Translations under genes and position numbers: made by a program | The notes under the pieces: generated by a model | What the model was told of the DNA's origin: nothing | The model's input: only the letters and a program-made list of their open reading frames with translations | Database searches by the model: none | DNA from: Paraburkholderia phenoliruptrix | GTDB taxonomy: Bacteria; Pseudomonadota; Gammaproteobacteria; Burkholderiales; Burkholderiaceae | Assembly (NCBI RefSeq): GCF_019511605.1 | Contig: NZ_JAEUAV010000012.1 | Location: 62,001-126,000 of the forward strand | DNA length: 64,000 nucleotides | Direction: 5' to 3' | In this document: positions 53,317 through 61,873 of the stretch, piece by piece | Numbering within the stretch: position 1 is the stretch's first letter | Layout: each line of letters begins with the position of its first letter

Positions 53317-54336
53317 TCAGGCGAGCTTGCCGGTGTATTTTTCGAGGGCGGTCCATGCGTCGTCGCCAAACTTTTTGTGCCAGTCGGCGTAAAAGCCAGT
53401 AGCGGTCAACTGTTTGCGAAACGCGTTCATGTCGACGTCGTTGAATTGCAGACCCCTGGAATTGAGCTCCGGCATCAACGACGCGTTCAGCTTGGCGACG
53501 TCCGCGCGTTCCTGCACGGCGGCGTCGTTGATCGCATTGCGAACGATGACCTGCAGGTCCTTGGGCAGCCGCTCGAATGACTGCTTGTTGGCAAGGAACC
53601 AGAAGCCGTCCCACATGTGATTCGTGAGCGAGCAGTACTTCTGCACTTCATAGAGCTTGGCGGCAGTAATGGTCGCGAGCGGATTCTCCTGACCTTCGAC
53701 CACCCGCGTTTGCAGCGACGAATACACCTCTGAAAAATTGATGCTGGCCGGCGACGCGCCGAGCGACTGGAACATCGACGTCCAGATGGGGCTCATCGGC
53801 ACGCGCAGCCGGATGCCTTTCAGATCGTCGGGCACATGGATCGAGCGGTTGCTGGTGGTCGTTTGGCGATAACCGTTGTCCCAGATCTTCTCGAACGCGA
53901 ACACGGAGGTCTTTGCGATCTGCTCGCGCACGCGCGCGCCGAGCGCACCGTCGAGCGCGCCCCATACCTGGTCGTAGTCCTTGAACGCAAAGCCCACGCC
54001 CGTGATCTGCGCCGCCGGCACGAGCGTGCCAAGAATCAGCGGCGATAGCGTGAAGTAGTCGATTGCGCCTGAGCGCACCTGCGAGAGCATGTCGGTGTCG
54101 CTGCCCAACTGGTTGTTCGAGTACACCTGGAAGTCGATGCGTCCTTTGCTCTCCGAAGCAATGCGCGCTGCTGCCTGCTTCGCGCGCACGTTCATCGGAT
54201 GAGTGGCGGGCAGGTTGTTCGCATACTTCAAGGTGAACTCGGCGGCGTGCGCGCTGCGGCCATGCAGGCCGGCAAACGAGGCAGCGGCGGCAAGAGAGGC
54301 GCACTTGAGAAAGTCGCGCCGGGAGGTAACGCTCAT
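53317..54336 (-). CDS. TRAP transporter substrate-binding protein (DctP type)
   Basis: 339 aa with AGGAGA upstream. The signal is Tat-like: SRRDFLK at residues 5-11, hydrophobic core and AHAAE cleavage. The mature protein has the DctP pattern FTLKYANNLPATHPMN, RIDFQVYSNNQLGSDTDML and GIRLRVPMSPIWTSMFQSLGASPASINFSEVYSSLQTRVVEGQENP, including the conserved Arg in RLRVP that binds the ligand carboxylate. It therefore takes an organic acid. A consensus sigma-54 promoter lies 53 bases upstream. Confidence 0.93.
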   Translation of the reverse strand: MSVTSRRDFLKCASLAAAASFAGLHGRSAHAAEFTLKYANNLPATHPMNVRAKQAAARIASESKGRIDFQVYSNNQLGSDTDMLSQVRSGAIDYFTLSPLILGTLVPAAQITGVGFAFKDYDQVWGALDGALGARVREQIAKTSVFAFEKIWDNGYRQTTTSNRSIHVPDDLKGIRLRVPMSPIWTSMFQSLGASPASINFSEVYSSLQTRVVEGQENPLATITAAKLYEVQKYCSLTNHMWDGFWFLANKQSFERLPKDLQVIVRNAINDAAVQERADVAKLNASLMPELNSRGLQFNDVDMNAFRKQLTATGFYADWHKKFGDDAWTALEKYTGKLA

Positions 54337-54388
54337 CGTTTGTCTCCTGAGTTTTATGTTCGCCGCATCGAGGCGGCGCTCAGCTAAA

Positions 54389-54404
54389 AGCAAGAGCAGT
54401 GCCA
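54389..54404 (-). promoter_or_regulatory. Sigma-54 (-24/-12) promoter of the TRAP operon
   Basis: Reads TGGCACTGCTCTTGCT on the minus strand: GG and GC spaced by exactly 10 bases and only one mismatch to TGGCACG-N4-TTGCW. The predicted start, near 54379, gives a leader of about 43 bases. Confidence 0.8.
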
Positions 54405-54498
54405 TTTTTTGCAGGCCGCTGCAGCACTGACATTGACTGTGCGCATTGGGGTTTTTGCCAGGCGTCGGATGGCGCGTCGACGCACTCATGTGTTTAGC

Positions 54499-54520
54499 GC
54501 ATGCGACACCTGTCGCATGC
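54499..54520. promoter_or_regulatory. Palindromic upstream activator site between divergent sigma-54 promoters
   Basis: GCATGCGACA and TGTCGCATGC are exact complements with two bases between. Its centre is about 130 bases from the TRAP start and about 200 bases from the thiolase start, the usual distance for enhancer-binding proteins. Confidence 0.7.
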
Positions 54521-54685
54521 TTTGATCAGTCGGCGTTGCGGTGGGCAGGCGTATGCCGGGCAAGCGCGAATCCGCGCAAGCACGGTCATGCGCGCGCCCC
54601 GGTCTTGCCAGGCAAGCGTTGCTGGACAGGAACGCAGGCGGCTGTGGCTGCCGCGGGCAACAGCCGCGAGGTGCCGTAACGGCAT

Positions 54686-54701
54686 TGGCCTGGCTCTTGC
54701 A
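54686..54701 (+). promoter_or_regulatory. Sigma-54 (-24/-12) promoter of the thiolase operon
   Basis: TGGCCTGGCTCTTGCA: GG and GC spaced by 10 bases; shares GCTCTTGC with the divergent promoter. Start predicted near 54712, 28 bases before the thiolase ATG. Confidence 0.7.
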
Positions 54702-54739
54702 TTGAGTGGCGCCATTCTCAAGCGAAGGAGTGGTATCTA

Positions 54740-55906
54740 ATGCAACCGACCATCATCGGATGGAGTCATCTGCCGTTCGGCAAACTGGATGCGATCGACA
54801 TCGAACGAATGATTGCCGACAGTGCGCGAGGGGCGATCGAACATGCTGGCATAGAGCCAGGCCAGATAGATTCGATTCACGTGGGCACGTTCAACGGCGG
54901 CTTCATCTATCAGGACTTTCCGTCGGCGCTGGTCTTCAATTCGATTCCCGAATTGCGTTATACGTCGACTGTGCGTTGTGAAAACGCGTGCTCGACCGGA
55001 TCGGCAGCGGTGTATTCCGCACTCGACGCGATCCGCGCGGGTCGTTCGGCGTGCGCGCTCGTGATCGGCTACGAGAAGATGACGAGCTTGCCCACTGCCG
55101 AAGTCGGCAAGGTGCTGCAAAAGTGCTCGTATGCGTCGGAAGAGGCAGATGTGCCAGGCGGTTTCGCGGGGATCTTCGGCGGGCTCGCGCAGACCTATTT
55201 CGAGCGCTACGGCGATCAGTCGGACGCACTGGCGGCGATCGCCGCGAAAAACCATCACAACGGCGTAGCGAACCCGTATGCGCATATGCGGCGCGATTTC
55301 GGCTACGACTTCTGCCGTACTCCGTCGGAGAAAAACCCGTTCGTGGCCGGGCCGTTAAAGCGCACCGACTGCTCGATGATTTCCGACGGCGCGGCCGCAA
55401 TGATTATCGCTTCGCCGGAACTTGCGCGAAGCGCGCGGCATGCTGTCGAATTTCGCGCGACGGTACAGGTGAGCGACTATTTGCCGTTGTCGCGCCGCGA
55501 TCCAATCGCGTTCGACGGCGCGCGCCTCGCGTGGACGCGCGGTCTCGCGCAGGCGGGCATGACGCTTTCCGATCTGTCGCTGGTGGAAACGCACGACTGC
55601 TTCACGATTGCCGAGCTGATCGAATACGAGGCAATGGGCCTAGCCGAGCCGGGCCACGGCGCGCGCGTGATTCTCGACGGGGTGACGACGAAACAAGGGC
55701 GCTTGCCGGTGAATCCATCGGGCGGATTGAAGGCAAAGGGCCACCCGGTCGGCGCGACCGGCGTGTCGATGCACGTGATGGCAGCCATGCAGGTGACGGG
55801 CGTTGCCGGCGATATGCAGATTCCGGATGCGCGCACGGCCGGCGTGTTCAACATGGGCGGCGCCGCGGTGACGAATTACCTGAGCATTCTCGAAGCACGC
55901 CGCTAA
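54740..55906 (+). CDS. Thiolase (SCP-x / acetyl-CoA acetyltransferase-like)
   Basis: 388 aa. Nucleophilic Cys in CENACSTGSAAV near residue 86, followed by VIGYEKMT. The SCP-x clade has HDCFT (ETHDCFTIAEL) in place of the common NEAFA, and GHPVGATG holds the second His. Members cleave or form 3-keto-acyl-CoA bonds, often in side-chain degradation of sterols, terpenoids or branched acids. It is the first gene from the sigma-54 promoter and has an acyl-CoA ligase 66 bases on. The acyl substrate is unknown. Confidence 0.9.
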   Translation: MQPTIIGWSHLPFGKLDAIDIERMIADSARGAIEHAGIEPGQIDSIHVGTFNGGFIYQDFPSALVFNSIPELRYTSTVRCENACSTGSAAVYSALDAIRAGRSACALVIGYEKMTSLPTAEVGKVLQKCSYASEEADVPGGFAGIFGGLAQTYFERYGDQSDALAAIAAKNHHNGVANPYAHMRRDFGYDFCRTPSEKNPFVAGPLKRTDCSMISDGAAAMIIASPELARSARHAVEFRATVQVSDYLPLSRRDPIAFDGARLAWTRGLAQAGMTLSDLSLVETHDCFTIAELIEYEAMGLAEPGHGARVILDGVTTKQGRLPVNPSGGLKAKGHPVGATGVSMHVMAAMQVTGVAGDMQIPDARTAGVFNMGGAAVTNYLSILEARR

Positions 55907-55972
55907 AGCCCGGCCCCGCGCGAACGATGCAATGCGCGCCGCGTCCCTTCTTTTTCTTCAAAGCACTTGCGT

Positions 55973-57550
55973 ATGCTAACCACCGTCATGAATCTCGGGA
56001 ATCTGCTCACTGATGCAGCCCGACGCCACGCCGATCAACCCGGTTTTATCCACGCCGGACGCAGCATGAGCTGGCACGAAATTAATACGCGCGTCGATTC
56101 CGTCGCGCATGGTCTGAGCCGTCTTGGTGTGGGCAAGGGCGACCGGATCCTCGTTCATTCGCGCAACAACATCGCGTTGTTCGAGAGCGCGTGGGTCGCG
56201 TTCAAGCTGGGCGCGGTGTGGGTGCCGACCAATTGCCGGATCACCGCTACAGAGGCGGCCTACCTCGGTGAATCGAGCGGCGCGAAGGTCATGATTTACG
56301 AAGCCGGTTTCGACGCGCATGTCGATGCAGTGCGTGCGGCTTCAGCGGCGCTCAAGCACGTGGTCGCAATCGGCAAAGCCCGCGTGGGCGAACTGGAGTA
56401 CGAGGTGCTCGCACGGCAGATGAATGCGCCGCCGTTCGCCGCTGCGGATGTGGACCGCGACGATCCGCTATGGTTTTTCTATACGTCGGGCACGACCGGG
56501 CGGCCCAAAGCGGGTGTGCTCACACATGGGCAGATGGCATTTGTGCTGACCAACCATATCGCCGATCTTATGCCCGGTCTCACGCACGAGTCGCGTTCAC
56601 TGGTGGTCGCGCCGCTGTCGCACGGCGCGGGGATTCACGCGATGGTCAACGTCGCGCGCGCGGCGGCCAGCGTGTTGCCCGCGTCCGAGAAGCTGGATGC
56701 AGAAGAAGCATGGGCACTCGTGGAGAAGTACCGGGTCGACAACATGTTCACGGTCCCCACCATCGTCAAGATGTTGACGGAGCACGAATCGGTGAGCCGC
56801 TATGACCACAGTTCGTTGAAATACGTGATCTATGCGGGCGCGCCAATGTATCGCGAGGACCAGAAACACGCGCTGCGTACGCTTGGCAACGTGCTGGTTC
56901 AGTACTACGGACTCGGCGAGGTAACGGGAAACATCACCGTGCTGCCGGCGTCGCTGCATCGCGCGGACGACGACAGCGCCGACGCTCGCGTCGGCACCTG
57001 CGGCTATGCGCGCACCGGCATGGAGATCGGCATTCTCGACGACGAGGGGCATCGCCTGTCTGCTGGCGCAAGCGGCGAAATCTGCGTGCGCGGGCCGGCG
57101 GTGTTCATCGGCTACTACAACAACCCGGAGGCCAACGCGAAAGCCTTCAAATATGGCTGGTTCCACACCGGGGATCTGGGCCATCTCGACGAAGAGGGTT
57201 TCCTGTACATCACGGGGCGTTCGTCGGATATGTACATCTCCGGCGGCTCGAACGTCTATCCCCGCGAGGTCGAAGAGGCCATTCTGACTCACAAGGCCGT
57301 GCAGGAAGTGGCGGTGGTCGGCATGCCCGATGCCAAGTGGGGGGAGATCGGCGTGGCGGTGGTCGTGCTGCGTGAAGGCTGGGCGCTCGAGGAAGAAGCA
57401 TTGCTCGCGCATCTCGAACCATATCTCGCACGCTACAAGTGGCCGAAGCGCTGCGTGTTCTGGGACGCGTTGCCCAAGTCGGCGTATGGAAAAATCGTCA
57501 AGAAGGATATCAAGCTGATGCTCGCGGCGCCGCAGGAAACGGCCGCCTGA
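55973..57550 (+). CDS. AMP-forming acyl-CoA ligase
   Basis: About 525 aa; ATG at 55973 or 55988 (MNLGNLLTDAARRHADQPG). The adenylation motif is YTSGTTGRPKAG near residue 170, with YYGLGEVTGNI, GWFHTGDLGHLDEEGFLYITGR and the C-terminal catalytic Lys in KSAYGKIVKK. It activates a carboxylic acid to its CoA ester, consuming ATP. With the TRAP importer, SDR and thiolase it gives an uptake, activation, oxidation and cleavage sequence. Chain type not predictable. Confidence 0.92.
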   Translation: MLTTVMNLGNLLTDAARRHADQPGFIHAGRSMSWHEINTRVDSVAHGLSRLGVGKGDRILVHSRNNIALFESAWVAFKLGAVWVPTNCRITATEAAYLGESSGAKVMIYEAGFDAHVDAVRAASAALKHVVAIGKARVGELEYEVLARQMNAPPFAAADVDRDDPLWFFYTSGTTGRPKAGVLTHGQMAFVLTNHIADLMPGLTHESRSLVVAPLSHGAGIHAMVNVARAAASVLPASEKLDAEEAWALVEKYRVDNMFTVPTIVKMLTEHESVSRYDHSSLKYVIYAGAPMYREDQKHALRTLGNVLVQYYGLGEVTGNITVLPASLHRADDDSADARVGTCGYARTGMEIGILDDEGHRLSAGASGEICVRGPAVFIGYYNNPEANAKAFKYGWFHTGDLGHLDEEGFLYITGRSSDMYISGGSNVYPREVEEAILTHKAVQEVAVVGMPDAKWGEIGVAVVVLREGWALEEEALLAHLEPYLARYKWPKRCVFWDALPKSAYGKIVKKDIKLMLAAPQETAA

Positions 57551-57728
57551 AACGGCATGGCAGAGACGCAGCGCGAGACCGCGCGAGCTGGGGCAATACA
57601 GCGCAATGCAACGCAACCAGCGCAACCAGCGCAAAACAGCGCCAAAGTGCTGCCCGCGCGCCGTTGCCGCCAACGGCCGCTTCGGTGCGCCGACGCAGGC
57701 ACGCCGCATTTACTGAGGAGGATTGGAA

Positions 57729-58718
57729 ATGTTGAAACGCCGCAAGCTGGGAACGCAGGGTCTGGAAGTGTCCGAGCTGGGTCTCGGATGCATGGGGATG
57801 AGCTTTGCCTATGGTCCCGCGGACGAAGGGCAATCGTTGCGCACGCTGCATCGTGCGCTCGAACTTGGCTGCGACTTTTACGATACCGCCGAGGTGTATG
57901 GTCCTTTTGAAAACGAGAAGCTGCTCGCGCGCGCGTTCGAAGGGCGGCGCCATCGCATCAAGCTTGCGACCAAGTTCGGCTTTCGCATGGACAACGGCAA
58001 GATCGTCGGCACAGATAGCCGGCCCGCGCATATCCGCGAGGTGGTCGACGCCAGCTTGCGCCGGCTGAACACCGACTACATCGATCTGCTCTATCAACAT
58101 CGCGTCGATCCCGAAGTGCCGATCGAGGACGTGGCCGGCACGGTGGGCGATCTGGTGAAGGAAGGCAAGGTACTGTATTTCGGATTGTCGGAAGCGGGGC
58201 CGCGCACGTTGCGGCGCGCGCATGCAGTGCATGCCGTGAGCGCGCTGCAAAGCGAATATTCGCTGTGGGAGCGCGACATAGAAGCAGAGATTCTGCCGTG
58301 TCTGCGCGAACTGGGTATTGGACTGGTGCCGTTCGCGCCGCTCGGCCGCGGTTTCCTGACCGGCTCGGCGCGGCGCGCGGAAGACTTCCCGGAGGGCGAT
58401 ACCCGGCGTACCTCCGACCCGCGTTTGCAGGGAGCGAACTTCGACGCGAACATGCGCCTCGCCGGCGTGCTGAAAGAGCTTGCTGCCGAAGCAGGCTGCA
58501 CGCCCGCGCAACTGGCGCTCGTGTGGTCGCTCGCGCAGGGTGCGGACATCGTGCCGATCCCCGGCACGCGACGCGTGGAAAATCTGGAGCAGAACCTGGC
58601 AGCCGCTTCGCTAAACGTCGCGCCTTCGTTGCTTGCACAACTGAATGACGCGTTGCCGCGCGGGGCCACGGTCGGCCCGCGTTACACCGCGGCAATGGAG
58701 CGGATGGTGGATCGCTGA
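57729..58718 (+). CDS. Aldo/keto reductase
   Basis: 329 aa with GAGGAGGA upstream of the ATG at 57729. TIM-barrel family: catalytic residues can be read as Asp/Tyr in FYDTAEVYG, Lys in LATKFGF and His in LYQHRVD; PIPGTRRVENLEQN binds NADPH. The sequence fits the AKR13-like (YakC) group, which reduces or oxidises carbonyls. It is 178 bases after the ligase, in which short CAGCGCAA repeats occur but no gene. A role in the thiolase pathway is possible but unproven. Confidence 0.9.
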   Translation: MLKRRKLGTQGLEVSELGLGCMGMSFAYGPADEGQSLRTLHRALELGCDFYDTAEVYGPFENEKLLARAFEGRRHRIKLATKFGFRMDNGKIVGTDSRPAHIREVVDASLRRLNTDYIDLLYQHRVDPEVPIEDVAGTVGDLVKEGKVLYFGLSEAGPRTLRRAHAVHAVSALQSEYSLWERDIEAEILPCLRELGIGLVPFAPLGRGFLTGSARRAEDFPEGDTRRTSDPRLQGANFDANMRLAGVLKELAAEAGCTPAQLALVWSLAQGADIVPIPGTRRVENLEQNLAAASLNVAPSLLAQLNDALPRGATVGPRYTAAMERMVDR

Positions 58719-58791
58719 ACGACCGCGGCCTCCTGAGCGCGGCCGGCTGGAGTGCGGCTCCATGCAAGCCGCGCCGCGATCGCCGGCTTGC

Positions 58792-59604
58792 TCACGCATA
58801 AAAAGCGGACGGCACCACGCCGAAGTGCCGCTTGAACATCGCGGCGAACGCACTCTGGCTCGTGTAGCCATGATCCATGGCGACCGCGATGATCTTCTCG
58901 CCGTGCGCAAGGCGCTTCAGCGCGAGCAGCAACCGCGCCTGCTGGCGCCAACGGCCGAACGTGATGCCGGTTTCGCGCTGGAACCAGCGGTGGAAGGTTT
59001 TCTCCGACACGCCGAGTGTGGCGGCCCACGCGGTAATGGTGCGATTGTCGTCGGGAGCAGCGAGCAGACTGTCGCACACCGCGCGCAGCCGACGATCGGT
59101 CGGCCACGGCAGATACAACGGCAGCAACGGCACCGCGTTCAGTTCCGCCAGCAATAGCTGCATCAGATGATCGTCGCGCGAACCCATGCTGTAATCCTGT
59201 GGCACGTCGATCGCCGCCAGAATCAACTCGCGCAGCAACGGATGCACTTCCACCACGCAACTGCGGGTGGGCAAGTGCGCGGCTGCGCCCGGTTCGACGA
59301 ACACGGTGCGCATTTTCACGTCGCCACTCATCTGCACGGAATGATCGATCTCCGGTTCGAGCCACACGCCTCGCGTGGGCGGCACCACCCACGAGCCCGT
59401 GGCCGATTCGACGTGCATGACTCCCTCGATTGCATACAACAACTGGGCGCGCCGATGACGGTGGGCGGCGATCACCGTGCCGTGCGGATACCAGGCGGCC
59501 ATTGCCGAGACAGGCATGGGCGTGCTTTCAAACGGCACATGTGCGCCGGGCTCGACAGGTGTGTCCGGGTGACGTTCGGCCGGCGGAGTAGTGCGTGCGT
59601 TCAT
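58792..59604 (-). CDS. AraC-family regulator with cupin domain
   Basis: 270 aa from ATG at 59604 (a TTG eight codons earlier is possible). N-terminal cupin-type sensor (WYPHGTVIAAHRHRRAQLLYAIEGVMHV) and C-terminal double helix-turn-helix with TLGVSEKTFHRWFQRETGITFGRWRQQARLL and AMDHGYTSQSAFAAMFKRHFG. It is divergent from the DMT transporter gene, separated by 158 bases, so it is most likely that gene's regulator. It converges with the aldo/keto reductase. Confidence 0.9.
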   Translation of the reverse strand: MNARTTPPAERHPDTPVEPGAHVPFESTPMPVSAMAAWYPHGTVIAAHRHRRAQLLYAIEGVMHVESATGSWVVPPTRGVWLEPEIDHSVQMSGDVKMRTVFVEPGAAAHLPTRSCVVEVHPLLRELILAAIDVPQDYSMGSRDDHLMQLLLAELNAVPLLPLYLPWPTDRRLRAVCDSLLAAPDDNRTITAWAATLGVSEKTFHRWFQRETGITFGRWRQQARLLLALKRLAHGEKIIAVAMDHGYTSQSAFAAMFKRHFGVVPSAFYA

Positions 59605-59762
59605 TCGTGATGGCGTGCCTGCATGCAATCGCGCATTTGACCGTTTCGCGACAAGTGAAGGCTCTTTGGCGTTAGACAGACCCTCTCTGCGAGCGCACGA
59701 TTCAGTTCAACCAATGCAGCCGGTTTCAACTGAATTTCAATCATCGTGACTCAGAGCCCGTT

Positions 59763-60668
59763 ATGAAGAGATCGTATTTCCTGTTTCCTTTTTTGGCAAT
59801 CCTGCTGTGGGCCGGCAATGTGATCGTGTCGAAGCTCTCCGCGCACACCATCGATCCGTCTGCGATCACCTTCTATCGGCTGCTGTTGGCCGTTGCGCTC
59901 ATGAGCCTGTTCACGCTCAGGCCGGCCTGGCGCAACCGCGCGGCAATCGTGCCGCAATTGCCGAAGCTCGCACTGCTCGGTTTCCTCGCCATGGCCCTGT
60001 TCCAAAGCCTTTCGTACGAAGCGGCAAAGACGACCACGGCAACCAACATGTCGATCATCACCGCGCTCGTGCCGCTGATGACGATGGTCGCGAGCACCTT
60101 GCTGCTCGGCGAAGCGCCGAGCGCCGGCATGGTGGGCGGCGGGATACTGTCGCTGCTCGGCGTCGTGTATCTGATTACGCAGGGCCGTCCTTCGATGCTG
60201 CTCGCCAACGGCGTGCATCTCGGCGATCTGCTGATGATCTTCGCGTCGCTCGCCTATGCGCTCTACGGTGTGCTGCTCAAACGCTGGCACGTCGGTCTGC
60301 CGTCATGGCAATCCACTTATTTGCAGGCTCTGTTCGCGCTGCTGTTCATGCTGCCGCTGTTGCTGCGCCTGCCGGCCGCTCAAGCGGTGCCGACCCGCGC
60401 CAGCGTGCCGCTGATCCTGTATGCCGGCGTGCTCGCGTCCGTGGTGCTTCCGTATTTGTGGATGCAAGGCGTCAAGCATCTTGGCCCCAACCGCTGCTCA
60501 CTGTTCATGAACGTATTGCCGATTGCCACCGCGCTGATAGCCATCGTCATGCTCGGCGAGACCTTGCACGCATATCACGTGCTCGGCGGCGGCACGGCGT
60601 TGCTCGGCGTGTTTGTCGCGCAACGCTTCAAACGGCCGGCCCCAGCCATCGGTGCGGTAAGCGAATGA
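59763..60668 (+). CDS. EamA/DMT-family transporter
   Basis: 301 aa with ten predicted membrane helices in two EamA repeats (LLWAGNVIVSKLSAHTIDP, LLGEAPSAGM; LGPNRCSLFMNVLPIATALIAI, MLGETLHAYHVLGGG). These carriers move amino acids, nucleosides or drugs through the inner membrane. The stop overlaps the start of the ATPase gene by ATGA, so their products are made together. Probable regulator: the divergent AraC gene. Confidence 0.9.
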   Translation: MKRSYFLFPFLAILLWAGNVIVSKLSAHTIDPSAITFYRLLLAVALMSLFTLRPAWRNRAAIVPQLPKLALLGFLAMALFQSLSYEAAKTTTATNMSIITALVPLMTMVASTLLLGEAPSAGMVGGGILSLLGVVYLITQGRPSMLLANGVHLGDLLMIFASLAYALYGVLLKRWHVGLPSWQSTYLQALFALLFMLPLLLRLPAAQAVPTRASVPLILYAGVLASVVLPYLWMQGVKHLGPNRCSLFMNVLPIATALIAIVMLGETLHAYHVLGGGTALLGVFVAQRFKRPAPAIGAVSE

Positions 60669-61636
60669 CTGTGCACGAACAACCCGCACTCACCATGGAT
60701 ATCGATACCGACGATTCACTGGAGCGCCACGCGCTCGCTCTGTTCAAGCGGCTGGACCGGCTTGCCGTGCTGGTGGAAGCGGCGCTCGGCACTGCGTCGA
60801 ACGACGAACCCGACTGGCGCCGCGCCATTGCGTTCCGCTGGCAACGCGGCCCTGGTCCGTTTGGCGCCGCGCAATTGCAAGCGGTCGCCGATCCCGCCTT
60901 GATCGCATTCAGCGAACTGTGCAATGTCGAGCGTCAGGCAGAAGTGATCCGGCAAAACACGCGGCAGTTCGTGATGGGCTACCCGGCCAACAACGTGTTG
61001 CTGACGGGCGCACGCGGCACCGGCAAGTCGTCGCTCGTCAAAGCGTGCCTGCATGCTTTTGCGTCCGAGGGATTGCGGCTTATCGAAGTCGGCAAGGAAT
61101 CGCTCAACGATCTGCCCGCCATCATCGATCGCGTGCGGCATCGTCCAGAGCGCTTCATCGTGTTTTGCGACGACCTGTCGTTCGAGCCGGGCGAGACCGG
61201 CTACAAGGAACTCAAGACTGTACTCGACGGCTCGGTGGCCGGGCATTCGAGCAACGTGCTGATCTACGCAACGTCGAATCGCCGCCACCTGCTGGCTGAA
61301 AACGCGAGCGACAACACTGGGTACACGGTGGCGGAAAACGGTGAGCTGCATCCGGGCGATGCGGTCGAAGAAAAGATTTCGCTGTCCGAGCGTTTCGGAA
61401 TCTGGGTGACGTTCTACGCGTTCACGCAGGACCAATATCTCGGCGTGGTCGCGCAACGGCTAAGCACACTCGGCTTCACGGCGGCGCAAATCGAGGCCGC
61501 GCAGCAGCCCGCGTTGCAATGGGCGCTTGCACGCGGTGCGCGCTCCGGCCGCATCGCGACGCAATTCGCGCAGGACTACGCGGGACGTCTCGCGTGTACC
61601 GAACGGGAAGCGGTGCCCGCGACGGATCACTCCTAG
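60665..61636 (+). CDS. DUF815-family AAA+ ATPase
   Basis: 323 aa, ATG overlapping the transporter stop. The DUF815 fold shows NNVLLTGARGTGKSSLVKA (Walker A, near residue 115), FIVFCDDLSFEPGE (Walker B), IYATSNRRHLL (sensor 1) and EEKISLSERFGIWVTFY. The family binds ATP and has no settled biological role; it may remodel a protein or complex. Tight coupling to a DMT transporter is unusual and may be chance or ancestral. Confidence 0.88.
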   Translation: MTVHEQPALTMDIDTDDSLERHALALFKRLDRLAVLVEAALGTASNDEPDWRRAIAFRWQRGPGPFGAAQLQAVADPALIAFSELCNVERQAEVIRQNTRQFVMGYPANNVLLTGARGTGKSSLVKACLHAFASEGLRLIEVGKESLNDLPAIIDRVRHRPERFIVFCDDLSFEPGETGYKELKTVLDGSVAGHSSNVLIYATSNRRHLLAENASDNTGYTVAENGELHPGDAVEEKISLSERFGIWVTFYAFTQDQYLGVVAQRLSTLGFTAAQIEAAQQPALQWALARGARSGRIATQFAQDYAGRLACTEREAVPATDHS

Positions 61637-61773
61637 CGCCTTGGAACAGGACTAACGCGTCCAATGCGTCTGATAGGCACGTGCGACGCTGTGCGCGGGC
61701 GAGGAGAGCCAGATGGTTTTAGCAGGGGGCTGTGAGGGCGCTGTGAAAGCGCCGTGAGAGGGGGCGTGGGAGA

Positions 61774-61853
61774 GGGACGTCTGCGACTAACGATAATACG
61801 CAGACGTCCCCATGTCCCGTGCGCGGGGCGTTCCTATACCCCGCGAGCGGGAC
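61774..61853. repeat. Two adjacent inverted repeats in the convergent gap
   Basis: GGGACGTCTGCG and its complement frame a 13-base loop (61774-61810), and GTCCCGTGCGCGGGG with CCCCGCGAGCGGGAC frames a 10-base loop (61814-61853, two mismatches). GGGACGTC or its complement recurs three times. No U-run follows, so these may be a bidirectional barrier or part of a small RNA. Confidence 0.65.
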
Positions 61854-61873
61854 GTCCCTATGCACCGCTTGCG

